Assembly (NCBI GenBank): GCA_029460375.1
Contig: JARPAQ010000128.1
Span: forward strand, 1-6,312
DNA length: 6,312 nt
Source of the DNA: Nitrososphaerota archaeon
GTDB lineage: Archaea; Thermoproteota; Nitrososphaeria; Nitrososphaerales; JACPRH01
Direction of reading: 5' to 3'
In this document: in pieces, positions 1 through 6,084 of the stretch
Layout of the letters: every line of letters starts with the position of its first letter
Position numbering within the stretch: position 1 is the stretch's first letter
Notes under the pieces: generated by a model
Database searches by the model: none
What the model saw: only the letters and a program-made list of their open reading frames with translations
Told to the model about the DNA's origin: nothing
Program-made: the position numbers and the translations under genes

Positions 1-1089
1 AGGGTTTATGACAGTATTCCATGCTGAAGCATACCATACATCCACTTTGATATTCTCTGCACTTGTGGATCCGGCGTAAATTGCTAATTCTTCTGTGGTT
101 TCATCGAAATCTGCGGATGTCCACTGAACCTCTAAGTCCAGTTCGTAATTATCCTCCTCCGCTACAATTGTGAGATATAACGCATCCACCCAAGCATATT
201 CTCCTTGACCAGCGTCATTATTCTGAAATTGTATCTCTGTATTGTTTACATCACCTATTGCCCAAGAACCTCGTATAGAAGTGAGATTATATGTTTCAGT
301 AAGTGGATTACCCGCAGACCCCCCTTCTGGCAACGGGTCAGGAGTCATCACAGTAAATGTTAGTCCAGCACTCGTCGAATTATAATACCATTGTAGGTCG
401 CCACTTACGGTGCCATAATATGTTATATTAGCATAAACCTGCTTTATAGTCCAACCCATAAGGTCTGAGGTATTGTAACCCGTTGCATAGACATCATCGC
501 CCTTTGCACAAGTATCGTAGACCTGGTCTGGAGCACCATCTATCTCCCCTGTTACGTCACATTGTTTACTTTCAAACGACTCTCAAGCAGCATACGCCAA
601 GAACTACCGTTGGGTTGGATCACCCAGTTCTTATTCTGTCAGAGTGTCAAATACAGAGTCGGGTCCCCCCTGCTGTTTTGCGAAGTTCGAGTGGGTTCCT
701 TTATCTGGAGTACCATCTTCGTCACTAATGCTGTTGTCAACAAAATCGTAGCCTCCCGGAGTCACTTCGATTTGTACTCGATAGACATAGTTACCATCCA
801 CCAATGCAGTATGAGGATTTTGGGTATCATCATCTGGGTCTAGATTCGCCATCACAATTGCAGTCGCAGGAGTGTCACCCTGCGCTCCACTCTGCACAGC
901 CATCTGCTTGACACCATAAGGGTAAATGATAATATCATTGCTTACTGTCACTACCTCACCGTAGAATGAAGTGTAATCATTTATGTTCACTGTTGTACTT
1001 CCACCGGTCGACACAGCAGAGTAAAGCAGTGCTAAGACCAGCAAGAACGGCAAAAGCATTCTTGAGCCTCTCTTCCTCCTTCGGGTCAT
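1..1089 (-). pseudogene. Secreted/anchored archaeal surface protein, frame broken twice, C-terminus outside window
   Basis: The start at 1089 gives MTRRRKRGSRM followed by a hydrophobic stretch (residues about 11-28), which reads as a signal peptide or membrane anchor; a GGAGG lies about 13 nt upstream. The first frame runs to a TAA at 631-633. A second frame, open from 638 to 555, then carries protein-like sequence (NKNWVIQPNGSSWRMLLESR). The original frame reopens after a TGA at 583-585 and stays open from 582 to position 1. The last part is rich in Asn-X-Ser/Thr sequons and ends in beta-strand-like modules (YELDLEVQW, ELAIYAGST, IKVDVWYASAW). I recognise this pattern from repeated beta-sandwich modules in archaeal secreted proteins; that is recall, not a search. 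The two shifts compensate each other, so the gene may be a young pseudogene, or intact with indel errors in the sequence; the second junction lies by short A runs. Role unknown, probably cell-surface. Confidence 0.7.
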
Positions 1090-1231
1090 ACAGCCAATAT
1101 TCCCTCCTTCTTAAGACATAGATGACTCTCGCCTCTTTGCCGGTATCATTGGCATTGGCTTCATCATCAAGAAGAAGATTGTTCGTGTCTGGGTTAATAG
1201 GGTAGTGCGTACAAACCCGCGCATACTTCAC
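977..1231 (-). CDS. Hypothetical 84-residue protein overlapping the surface protein start
   Basis: A GTG start at 1231 opens a frame that overlaps the 5' end of the surface-protein gene by about 113 bp in another phase. The same frame is open further upstream to about 1309 without an ATG, and that stretch also reads like protein (GVQIRCGHLV). The first two thirds have balanced, charged composition (EARVIYVLRRREYWLYDPKEE) and look coding. The last part, where the signal peptide of the neighbour is encoded, looks less so (LSTALLCCVDRWKYNSEHK). I do not recognise a family. It could be a short upstream gene, the residue of a larger gene whose 3' end was replaced, or chance. No clear ribosome binding site precedes the GTG. 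Confidence 0.35.
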   Translation of the reverse strand: MKYARVCTHYPINPDTNNLLLDDEANANDTGKEARVIYVLRRREYWLYDPKEEERLKNAFAVLAGLSTALLCCVDRWKYNSEHK

Positions 1232-1309
1232 TGTTTTCTTGAGGGTACAGATGTCCGAGACCAGATGACCACACCTTATCTGAACACCATCATAAGATAA
1301 TTGACAAGG

Positions 1310-1333
1310 TTAATAGGTACGCACATTAATAGG
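1310..1333 (+). promoter_or_regulatory. Candidate promoter/operator with direct repeat TTAATAGG
   Basis: TTAATAGG occurs at 1310-1317 and again at 1326-1333, 16 bp apart. The downstream copy is centred about 37 bp before the exporter start. As a TATA-like box it would place transcription start near 1355, leaving room for the AGAGG at 1356-1360. The duplicated motif could be two TATA-like elements or a binding site for a regulator of the exporter. There is no experimental support. Confidence 0.3.
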
Positions 1334-1355
1334 GGAAAAAACCTTCACAAAAGGC

Positions 1356-1360
1356 AGAGG
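1356..1360 (+). promoter_or_regulatory. Ribosome binding site supporting a TTG start
   Basis: AGAGG lies 5 nt before TTG at 1366. The frame upstream holds no ATG or GTG before the in-frame TAG at 1330-1332, so TTG is the only usual start before the conserved first helix. This site is what fixes the chosen start. Confidence 0.45.
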
Positions 1361-1365
1361 CTACA

Positions 1366-2880
1366 TTGAAACCCATACAGATACGGCGACGTTTGGAATA
1401 CAAGTGGGTAGCTCTCATAATCATCAACCTAGCCACCTTCGCCGTATCGTTCGACACAGGGCTGGTAACCCTGATACTTCCAAATATAGCCCGAGACTTC
1501 CGAGCCGACATAAACGTAGTCATATGGGTACCTATGGCAAAATTCATCATGATGGCAGCATTTATGCCAGTATTCGGCAAGTTATCAGACATCAAAGGAA
1601 GAAAACGATACTTCAACATAGGCATCATAATCTTCACCGTAAGCTCCCTGCTCACAGGCATAGCCTCCTCAATCTATGAAATGCCGTTCTACAGAGCCCT
1701 AACGGGAATAGGGTCAGCCATACTCATAGTGAACACAAGATCACTGATAGTCGACATCTTCCCCGCCAACGAACGAGGCAAAGCTCTAGGCTGGCACCTA
1801 CTAACAGTATATCTTGGCCACACCCTTGGCCCAGCTCTAGGCGGTATCATAACCGTCTTCTTGGGTTGGCGCTTCCTGTTCTTTATGCTCATCCCAATCT
1901 CTCTCGCCACACTGATATTCTCACACATGAAGTTGAAAGAGAGCTCCAGAGTTCACGGCCCGAAGATGGATTGGCTCGGCTCACTCTTCTTGGCCTTAGC
2001 GCTTGGTCTGACGTTGATAGCGGTTACATTCGGGCCTCAACGAGAGTGGACACCCCTAGACATAGTGATAACAAACTTCTGGATACCTGTAGTCAATATC
2101 TTTGTAGAGACATTCTATTACATAGCGATACCGCTAGTGGAAACCCTTATTTTAGGACTGATATTTCTTGCACTATTCTTCATAACTCAGCTCAGAGTCA
2201 AGGAGCCAATACTGGACCTAAGGCTCTTCATCAAGAATAGACAATTCGCCTCGACCAATCTGGCGGTTTTCTTCGTCTATGTAGCCCACTTCAGCATATA
2301 CGTCGTAGTGGCGTTCTACCTAGGGCTGGTTAAACTAATGGATCCCTTCTGGACCGGCATATTTCTAGCAGTCTTCCCCCTCGTCGCAGCCATAACCTCA
2401 CCTTTCAGCGGATGGTTCTCCGACAGATATGACAGAAGAGAGGTGAGAATCTTAGCGACAGGCGTAATAGCGCTAGCGCTCTTTCTTCTATCCCAACTTT
2501 CTGCCGGCTCGTCCATCGAATTCCTACTAGCGTCACTGATTATCCTGGGAGTTGGTGTAGGTCTCTTCTCTCCCGCCAACACTACGGAATTGTTAACTTC
2601 GGTTTCAGCTCGAGAGAGGAGCTTGGCGAACGGCGTGCTGGGTATGATGAGGTATGCGGGTCAGACCTTGAGCTACGCAGTAAGTGCTTTGGTGATAGGG
2701 TTATACCTCCCTACACACATATTCATAGAAGGAGGACCAGTTTTCGTCGAACAATACATAACTGGGATAAGCCAGTCTCTTCTCCTATCCGCAGCGCTTG
2801 CTGGTGTAGCTATGGGAATAGCGCTGGTATTGAAGCCGAAAACCATCAGACGAACAGCCAATACAACAAATAAGCACTAA
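1366..2880 (+). CDS. DHA2-type (14-helix) MFS drug/metabolite exporter
   Basis: The 504-residue protein is strongly hydrophobic with about 14 membrane segments, matching the length and layout of the DHA2 (EmrB/QacA-like) branch of the major facilitator superfamily, which exports drugs or metabolites by proton antiport across the cytoplasmic membrane. The first helix carries the FDTGLVTLILP version of the D1 motif (residues 29-39; usually LDxTIVNVALP). Motif A is GKLSDIKGRKR (71-81), the antiporter motif C is GHTLGPALGG (151-160), and a second motif-A-like loop is GWFSDRYDRR (349-358). Between helices near residues 223 and 277 there is an extra hydrophobic stretch (NFWIPVVNIFVETFYYIAIP) that makes this part longer than usual. 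The start is TTG. The gene is convergent with the quinoprotein gene. Substrate cannot be told from sequence; family assignment is secure. Confidence 0.93.
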   Translation: MKPIQIRRRLEYKWVALIIINLATFAVSFDTGLVTLILPNIARDFRADINVVIWVPMAKFIMMAAFMPVFGKLSDIKGRKRYFNIGIIIFTVSSLLTGIASSIYEMPFYRALTGIGSAILIVNTRSLIVDIFPANERGKALGWHLLTVYLGHTLGPALGGIITVFLGWRFLFFMLIPISLATLIFSHMKLKESSRVHGPKMDWLGSLFLALALGLTLIAVTFGPQREWTPLDIVITNFWIPVVNIFVETFYYIAIPLVETLILGLIFLALFFITQLRVKEPILDLRLFIKNRQFASTNLAVFFVYVAHFSIYVVVAFYLGLVKLMDPFWTGIFLAVFPLVAAITSPFSGWFSDRYDRREVRILATGVIALALFLLSQLSAGSSIEFLLASLIILGVGVGLFSPANTTELLTSVSARERSLANGVLGMMRYAGQTLSYAVSALVIGLYLPTHIFIEGGPVFVEQYITGISQSLLLSAALAGVAMGIALVLKPKTIRRTANTTNKH

Positions 2881-2883
2881 AAA
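2879..2883 (-). terminator. Possible oligo-T terminator of the quinoprotein gene
   Basis: Five T on the minus strand lie about 32 bp beyond the stop codon of the quinoprotein gene, in the 34-bp gap between two convergent genes and overlapping the exporter stop codon. Archaeal termination often uses short T runs, but five is weak. I see no matching T run for the exporter on the plus strand. Confidence 0.2.
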
Positions 2884-2914
2884 TCGTCTACTTGATCTAC
2901 AAAACCTTGCATCT

Positions 2915-4780
2915 TCAGCTGCTCTGCTTCGGTTTAACCGGATGCCTTTCCCTTCTCCGCAGGCTCACCACCGCGACTCCCGCCATAACCACGGCTACAG
3001 CTATCGCGATAAACGTAACTTCATCGGCGAAAACAGCTCCCCCTTCTGAATCCCCTCCTTCACGCAGAGCAAATGCAGATACAGTTCCAGGAGTAGGCAC
3101 AATTATCTCTCCTCCTCCTGAAGGTACGAAGAGCATCATCTCACCCATCGGATTCATACCTATCGCCACACCCGCAGCACCCAGCCCGCCGAAGGATATG
3201 CTTCTCAGAAGCTCACCCGTATCCTCATCCAACATATACAATGTCCCGATTCTATCCTGAGCATAGACTACACCTCCGCTTACTATGATACCAGCACCTT
3301 GGTACGGGTTCGGCATATCATACCGCCAATTGACCTGCCCACTAGCAGCATCTATCGCGTATAGTGTGGCGTTCTGAGGCCGCTCCACGGCAGGGCCAGC
3401 AACCCAGACCCTCTCACCCTTGTAGGCGTTTTCAACAGGTCTCCAGTAAAAGCACCGGTTCTGTGAAGCTACGAATATCGTGTTATGCGCGAAGGCGATT
3501 GGCGCCTCGATTCCACCATTGCCTCCGGGACAGGCGAGCTCCTCCTTCTGATTGCGAGTCATATCAGCATCGTTTCCCAGATTAGAGTTATGGTTGTTCA
3601 GGTGGGCACCGACCTTTACCGGAGGGATGACCAATTCACCTGTCTCAGCGTCAATTTCATAGACATACCCACTCTTGCTCCCTGTTACTACAACCTTCTT
3701 CTCTACACCATCGATCGTCACTTTGGCCAGAACTACGCTCCACCCAAAGCCATGCTGAAGCACATCATGCGGAGTCGTCTGATAATACCACTTCATCTCA
3801 CCCGTCTCTATATCCAGAGCTACTATCGAGTTGGTATACAGGTTCGGACCCGGTGTCAACGAGGCGTCCATATGGCCTGCTAAGGTAAGACCGATTCCTG
3901 GGTAGCCTGTGGCTAAGAATACGGTCCCCGTCTCTTCGTCAATAGAACTTGAAACCCATACAGAGCCCCCCCAGATTTCGCCAGAAGTCCCCCAGTCTCC
4001 AGGGTAGGGATCCATATTCCCCTTATTCACATCCTTGAATCCTTCCCAACCATCCTTCGGCCCCTCCTCCTGAGGCGGGATTGAGAACCATCTCCACAGA
4101 AGCTCTCCAGTGTCTATATCATACGCAGCTACGAATCCTCTAGCGTAGAAGAGACCTGCTGCAACACTTACCACCGCTATCTTTCTACCGTCTTTCACAT
4201 AGATTGATGGAGCTTCTTCTCCGAAGTACTTGCCTTTGTTCCCAGGTATATCTTTGCAGATGTCTGTTATTTCGACGACCACCTGGCCCGATGCTGCGTC
4301 AAAGCCGTATAGGGTGCAGTCGATAGTGAACTGATATATCAACCCGTCGTGGTAGGTTATCGCATGCTGCAGCCCGAAGTTGCCTATCCACGGCTTCTCG
4401 AGTGATTCTGTGACATTCACCTCATGACTCCACACTAGGTTGCCCGTACGAGAATTTATGGCGAATATTTTGTTATAAGAGGAGGAAAAATATACCATAC
4501 CGCTTACAATCAAAGGATTAGTTTCAAGTCCCAAAGACGGTTGCAGAATATTTCTGTACGGATTCAACGGGAGCTGGTAGACCCACTTAAACTCCAGATC
4601 CTTCACGTTATCTCGGTTTATCACGGTCTGAGGGTTAAACCCTGTATGGTCATAATCATAACCTGTCGCCACCCAGTTACCAACTGAAGGCTGTTGACCA
4701 ACCACCATAGTCGGAACGATAAATATGATGCCTGCCGTCAACATTATGAAGATAGTAAAAATGGTTAGAATCTTGCGCAT
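2915..4780 (-). CDS. Membrane-anchored PQQ-type (quinoprotein-fold) beta-propeller protein, non-canonical active site
   Basis: The 621-residue protein has an N-terminal signal sequence (residues 4-28), a propeller domain of the quinoprotein alcohol/methanol dehydrogenase type (about 33-572), and a C-terminal helix followed by Arg-rich sequence (about 588-610), so it should sit outside the cell, anchored at its C-terminus. Family landmarks are GYDYDHTGFNPQTVINRDNV (40-59), repeated D-x-x-x-G blade motifs such as FAINSRTGNLVW, ARGFVAAYDIDTGELLW, WGGSVW (270-275), NLYTNSIVALDIETGEMKW, YYQTTPHDV, and the PQQ-contacting Lys position (SKSG, Lys369). By my alignment the usual Ca/lanthanide ligand Glu is Leu210, the ligand Asn of GNP is Tyr293, and the catalytic Asp of PHDxWD is Gln342; the adjacent double Cys is also missing. 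The fold is secure, but dehydrogenase activity is doubtful. It has its own likely leaderless promoter. Confidence 0.9.
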   Translation of the reverse strand: MRKILTIFTIFIMLTAGIIFIVPTMVVGQQPSVGNWVATGYDYDHTGFNPQTVINRDNVKDLEFKWVYQLPLNPYRNILQPSLGLETNPLIVSGMVYFSSSYNKIFAINSRTGNLVWSHEVNVTESLEKPWIGNFGLQHAITYHDGLIYQFTIDCTLYGFDAASGQVVVEITDICKDIPGNKGKYFGEEAPSIYVKDGRKIAVVSVAAGLFYARGFVAAYDIDTGELLWRWFSIPPQEEGPKDGWEGFKDVNKGNMDPYPGDWGTSGEIWGGSVWVSSSIDEETGTVFLATGYPGIGLTLAGHMDASLTPGPNLYTNSIVALDIETGEMKWYYQTTPHDVLQHGFGWSVVLAKVTIDGVEKKVVVTGSKSGYVYEIDAETGELVIPPVKVGAHLNNHNSNLGNDADMTRNQKEELACPGGNGGIEAPIAFAHNTIFVASQNRCFYWRPVENAYKGERVWVAGPAVERPQNATLYAIDAASGQVNWRYDMPNPYQGAGIIVSGGVVYAQDRIGTLYMLDEDTGELLRSISFGGLGAAGVAIGMNPMGEMMLFVPSGGGEIIVPTPGTVSAFALREGGDSEGGAVFADEVTFIAIAVAVVMAGVAVVSLRRRERHPVKPKQSS

Positions 4781-4804
4781 ACAAGTAACGTACCAGTTTC
4801 ACCA

Positions 4805-4813
4805 TTAATATAA
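4805..4813 (-). promoter_or_regulatory. TATA-like box of the quinoprotein gene (leaderless transcript)
   Basis: On the minus strand TTATATTAA ends 24 nt before the ATG at 4780. Archaeal TATA boxes lie about 25 nt before the transcription start, so transcription would begin at or next to the ATG, giving a leaderless mRNA. No Shine-Dalgarno sequence is seen before the ATG, in agreement. I see nothing else in 4781-4929. Confidence 0.55.
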
Positions 4814-4929
4814 TGTTTACTACCTACAGGTTGACGGTTAACTATTATCAGGCTATTCCAACGGGTGGCTTCTGTTGTTTAGTTAAGGTTTCTGCTATTA
4901 TGGTATCAAGTGATAGGTCTGGTCGCACC

Positions 4930-5430
4930 TTAAGCCGGTAGTTCTTCTACCTCTAGCTGGTGCTTCATTTCTTTCAGGGGTATTTTGATTCCGAGTTTCT
5001 CTGAGTATCCTTGCAGGACTTTAAGGGCTGCGAGTGCTGCGGCTTTCTCTTGTTCACGGGTGTCTGCTTTTACGGTTGACAGTTGGTTGACTGCCGGTAT
5101 GAATTGTTCACGCATCTTTTCTATTGCCCATTCTGGTAGACGTTTTCTTGTGCTGTAGATATCTTCGATGTCGCCTGAATGTCCTGTGAAGAACCGTTTC
5201 CAATCGGGGTGTACTCCGGCTGCGAGTAGTGATGTGTTATAGTAGCTCTTTAAGACATAGGCTCTTGCTCCTATAACGCTGTGTGTTACTTTACGCAGAA
5301 GTTTCCGAAGTGTTTCAGCATCTATTTTTCCACGGTAGAGTGTTTTTATCAGGAGTGACTCTTTGCTCATCTGTTCTCCTTTATCCTGTCTGTTCCGAAG
5401 ATATGCTTGATGGCTTGTCAGTCTGCTCAG
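4930..5430 (-). pseudogene. Archaeal tyrosine integrase, C-terminal remnant
   Basis: The ATG at 5370 gives 146 residues containing the C-terminal catalytic half of an archaeal (SSV/thaumarchaeal-like) tyrosine recombinase. ARAYVLKSYYNTSLL (35-49) is the box that usually reads RPYVLRxYFxT, FFTGHSGDIEDIYSTRKRLP (60-79) contains the conserved GH and, at Tyr72, the expected nucleophile, and MREQF follows. About 55 helical, Lys/Glu-rich residues end the protein. The frame remains open and integrase-like for 20 codons before the ATG (AYLRNRQDKGEQ), up to a TAG at 5431-5433, so similarity appears to cross the annotated start: the gene is probably cut rather than short. The first catalytic Arg box is absent and the second Arg is Lys41. 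A good AAGGAG precedes the ATG, so a fragment could be translated. It marks a former integrated element; no tRNA target is visible next to it. Confidence 0.75.
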
Positions 5431-5678
5431 CTAAACTTAATCATAAAGAACTTCTGAGAAGAATTGCAAGGTTAAGTTCAACTAACTGTATTCGTGCCTG
5501 ATCACAATGCCAGAAATCTGGGATATGGGTAAAAAACCATCTATGCCCCGTCCCTTCCTCGACAGGATTCTGTTGCGTTATTTGTCATGACGGTTTTGTT
5601 TAATCTTTGGCTATTGATTGTGGTAATACATAGACTATTGTTAACTTATCTGCACTATTTTATCTTATTAACTCGTCA
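5431..5678. other. Gene-poor A/T-rich segment between integrase remnant and hairpin
   Basis: No convincing gene is seen on either strand. The two stops upstream of the integrase frame (5431-5433 and 5437-5439) and the lack of integrase-like sequence in other frames suggest the N-terminal half is gone, not just frameshifted. There is a short inverted repeat CCAGA-aa-TCTGG at 5510-5521. Two tiny plus-strand frames (5525-5590, 21 residues; 5587-5700, 37 hydrophobic residues) overlap by ATGA, but composition alone can explain them. Confidence 0.5.
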
Positions 5679-5776
5679 AGCAGTGTCTTTCTTGCGGTAA
5701 ACCAGGGGGGATAGACCCTAAAGACCGGCTCCAACGGTACTGCTATCCCTGTTACCAAAAGAAAATACACTGTTAA
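5672..5776 (+). pseudogene. Possible zinc-ribbon reading frame without start codon
   Basis: Frame 5672-5776 reads KQCLSCGKPGG, then about ten residues, then YCYPCYQKKIHC and a stop. Two CxxC pairs separated by 15 residues are a usual zinc-ribbon spacing. The frame begins after a TAA (5669-5671) and contains no ATG, GTG or TTG, so as it stands it cannot be started normally. It could be the end of a decayed gene, or chance, because the same bases form the long hairpin at 5679-5774. Confidence 0.22.
5679..5774. repeat. 96-nt imperfect hairpin (long inverted repeat)
   Basis: The two arms pair over 32 positions (31 Watson-Crick, one G-T) in nested blocks: 5679-5686 with 5767-5774, 5688-5693 with 5759-5764, 5696-5700 with 5752-5756, 5703-5707 with 5747-5751, 5711-5714 with 5743-5746, and an inner hairpin ACCG 5724-5727 with CGGT 5735-5738 closing a 7-nt loop. 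Interruptions are small: a 1x2 and a 2x2 internal loop, bulges of AC and GGG, then a 9x4 loop before the tip. The outer arms (AGCAGTGT and ACACTGTT) resemble the 9-bp repeats further right. It may be a structured RNA, an origin hairpin, a recombination site or a miniature element end. I do not recognise it as a known RNA family. Confidence 0.6.
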
Positions 5777-5780
5777 CAGT
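5769..5780. repeat. Perfect 12-bp palindrome ACTGTTAACAGT
   Basis: ACTGTTAACAGT is identical to its reverse complement. It straddles the right foot of the long hairpin and is made of two head-to-head copies of the ACTGTT core that recurs in the repeat arrays to the right, so it could be a dimer binding site of the same protein. Confidence 0.55.
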
Positions 5781-5842
5781 TAAAACAAACACTCATAGAA
5801 CACCCCATAATCTCCAAAACAACACTGTATAACCCTCATAGC

Positions 5843-5884
5843 GAACAGTGTAGGAACAGGGTACGAACGGGTTCTATCCCGTTC
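5843..5884 (-). repeat. Left array: three inverted 9-bp iteron-like repeats plus one direct copy
   Basis: GAACAGTGT (5843-5851), GAACAGGGT (5854-5862) and GAACGGGTT (5865-5873) start exactly 11 bp apart, about one helical turn. They are the reverse complement of the type ACxCTGTTC found in the right array. The last one pairs with a direct copy (ATCCCGTTC, 5876-5884), giving the hairpin GAACGGG-ttctat-CCCGTTC (5865-5884). A further ACACTGT (5822-5828) forms an inverted pair with ACAGTGT (5845-5851). Confidence 0.7.
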
Positions 5885-5961
5885 ATATTTGATTATTCTT
5901 GAAAAACGCTAGATCGTGCCTAATTTCAGGTTTTCTAAAAAAAAGGAAAATGAACGGGATA
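5875..5961. repeat. 12-bp inverted repeat flanking an A/T-rich spacer
   Basis: TATCCCGTTCAT (5875-5886) is the exact reverse complement of ATGAACGGGATA (5950-5961). The 63 bp between them are A/T-rich and contain a run of eight A (5937-5944). Together with the flanking arrays this could bound a DNA-unwinding segment; that role is inferred. Confidence 0.6.
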
Positions 5962-5973
5962 ACGATGTTTTTT

Positions 5974-6050
5974 ACAGGGTTCTAACAGGGTTCGTTACAG
6001 TGTTGTTACACTGTTCCTATCACTGTTCTAAGGGGGGTTCAACACTGTTC
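5974..6050 (+). repeat. Right array: seven direct 9-bp iteron-like repeats in helical phase
   Basis: Repeats start at 5974 ACAGGGTTC, 5985 ACAGGGTTC, 5997 ACAGTGTTG, 6008 ACACTGTTC, 6020 TCACTGTTC, 6032 GGGGGGTTC (weakest) and 6042 ACACTGTTC. The steps are 11, 12, 11, 12, 12 and 10 bp, so all copies face nearly the same side of the helix. The consensus is about ACA(C/G)(T/G)GTTC. The pair at 5997/6008 also forms ACAGTGT-tgtt-ACACTGT. Such phased short repeats are typical of iterons bound by a plasmid Rep protein, or of multi-site operators. The array ends 35 bp before the ATG of the small ORF at 6085. Confidence 0.72.
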
Positions 6051-6075
6051 TCTAAAACCGTTTAATTATTAGAGA
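6049..6075 (+). promoter_or_regulatory. Inverted repeat around a TATA-like box before the small ORF
   Basis: TCTCTAA (6049-6055) and TTAGAGA (6069-6075) form a 7-bp inverted repeat with 13 bp between. The spacer holds TTTAATTA (6061-6068), a TATA-like sequence about 25 bp upstream of the ATGs at 6085 and 6091. This arrangement suits a promoter whose TATA box can be covered by a dimeric repressor, and the transcript would be leaderless or nearly so. Confidence 0.4.
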
Positions 6076-6084
6076 GTTCAAAAT

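Noticed and set aside
483..843. Two plus-strand ORFs of 81 and 93 codons
   Set aside because: They lie opposite the surface-protein gene, whose minus-strand translation is clearly protein-like; the plus-strand products are His/Arg-rich or of shadow composition.
1326..2861. Several minus- and plus-strand ORFs across the exporter gene
   Set aside because: They are antisense or out-of-phase shadows of a long gene with recognised family motifs.
2892..3883. Plus-strand ORFs of 73-132 codons opposite the quinoprotein gene
   Set aside because: They overlap a secure 621-codon gene with family motifs; their composition follows from it.
5283..5501. Plus-strand ORF of 72 codons
   Set aside because: It is antisense to the integrase remnant for over a third of its length and has no recognisable pattern in the rest.
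5525..5700. Two tiny plus-strand ORFs (21 and 37 codons) overlapping by ATGA, the second hydrophobic
   Set aside because: The overlap looks like translational coupling, but the second lies in T-rich DNA where a hydrophobic product is expected by chance, and it runs into the hairpin arm.
5862..5886. Possible tRNA T-arm (GGGTTCTATCCC)
   Set aside because: The loop is 6 nt in the best pairing, and no acceptor, D or anticodon arms fit; it is explained by facing repeats.
5950..5985. Mini-ORF of 11 codons behind AAGGAA
   Set aside because: Too short to support, and it lies across the inverted repeat and the first iteron-like repeat, which explain the sequence better.
5679..6050. CRISPR array
   Set aside because: Repeat units are only 9 bp with 2-4 bp spacers and occur in both orientations, unlike CRISPR repeats and spacers.
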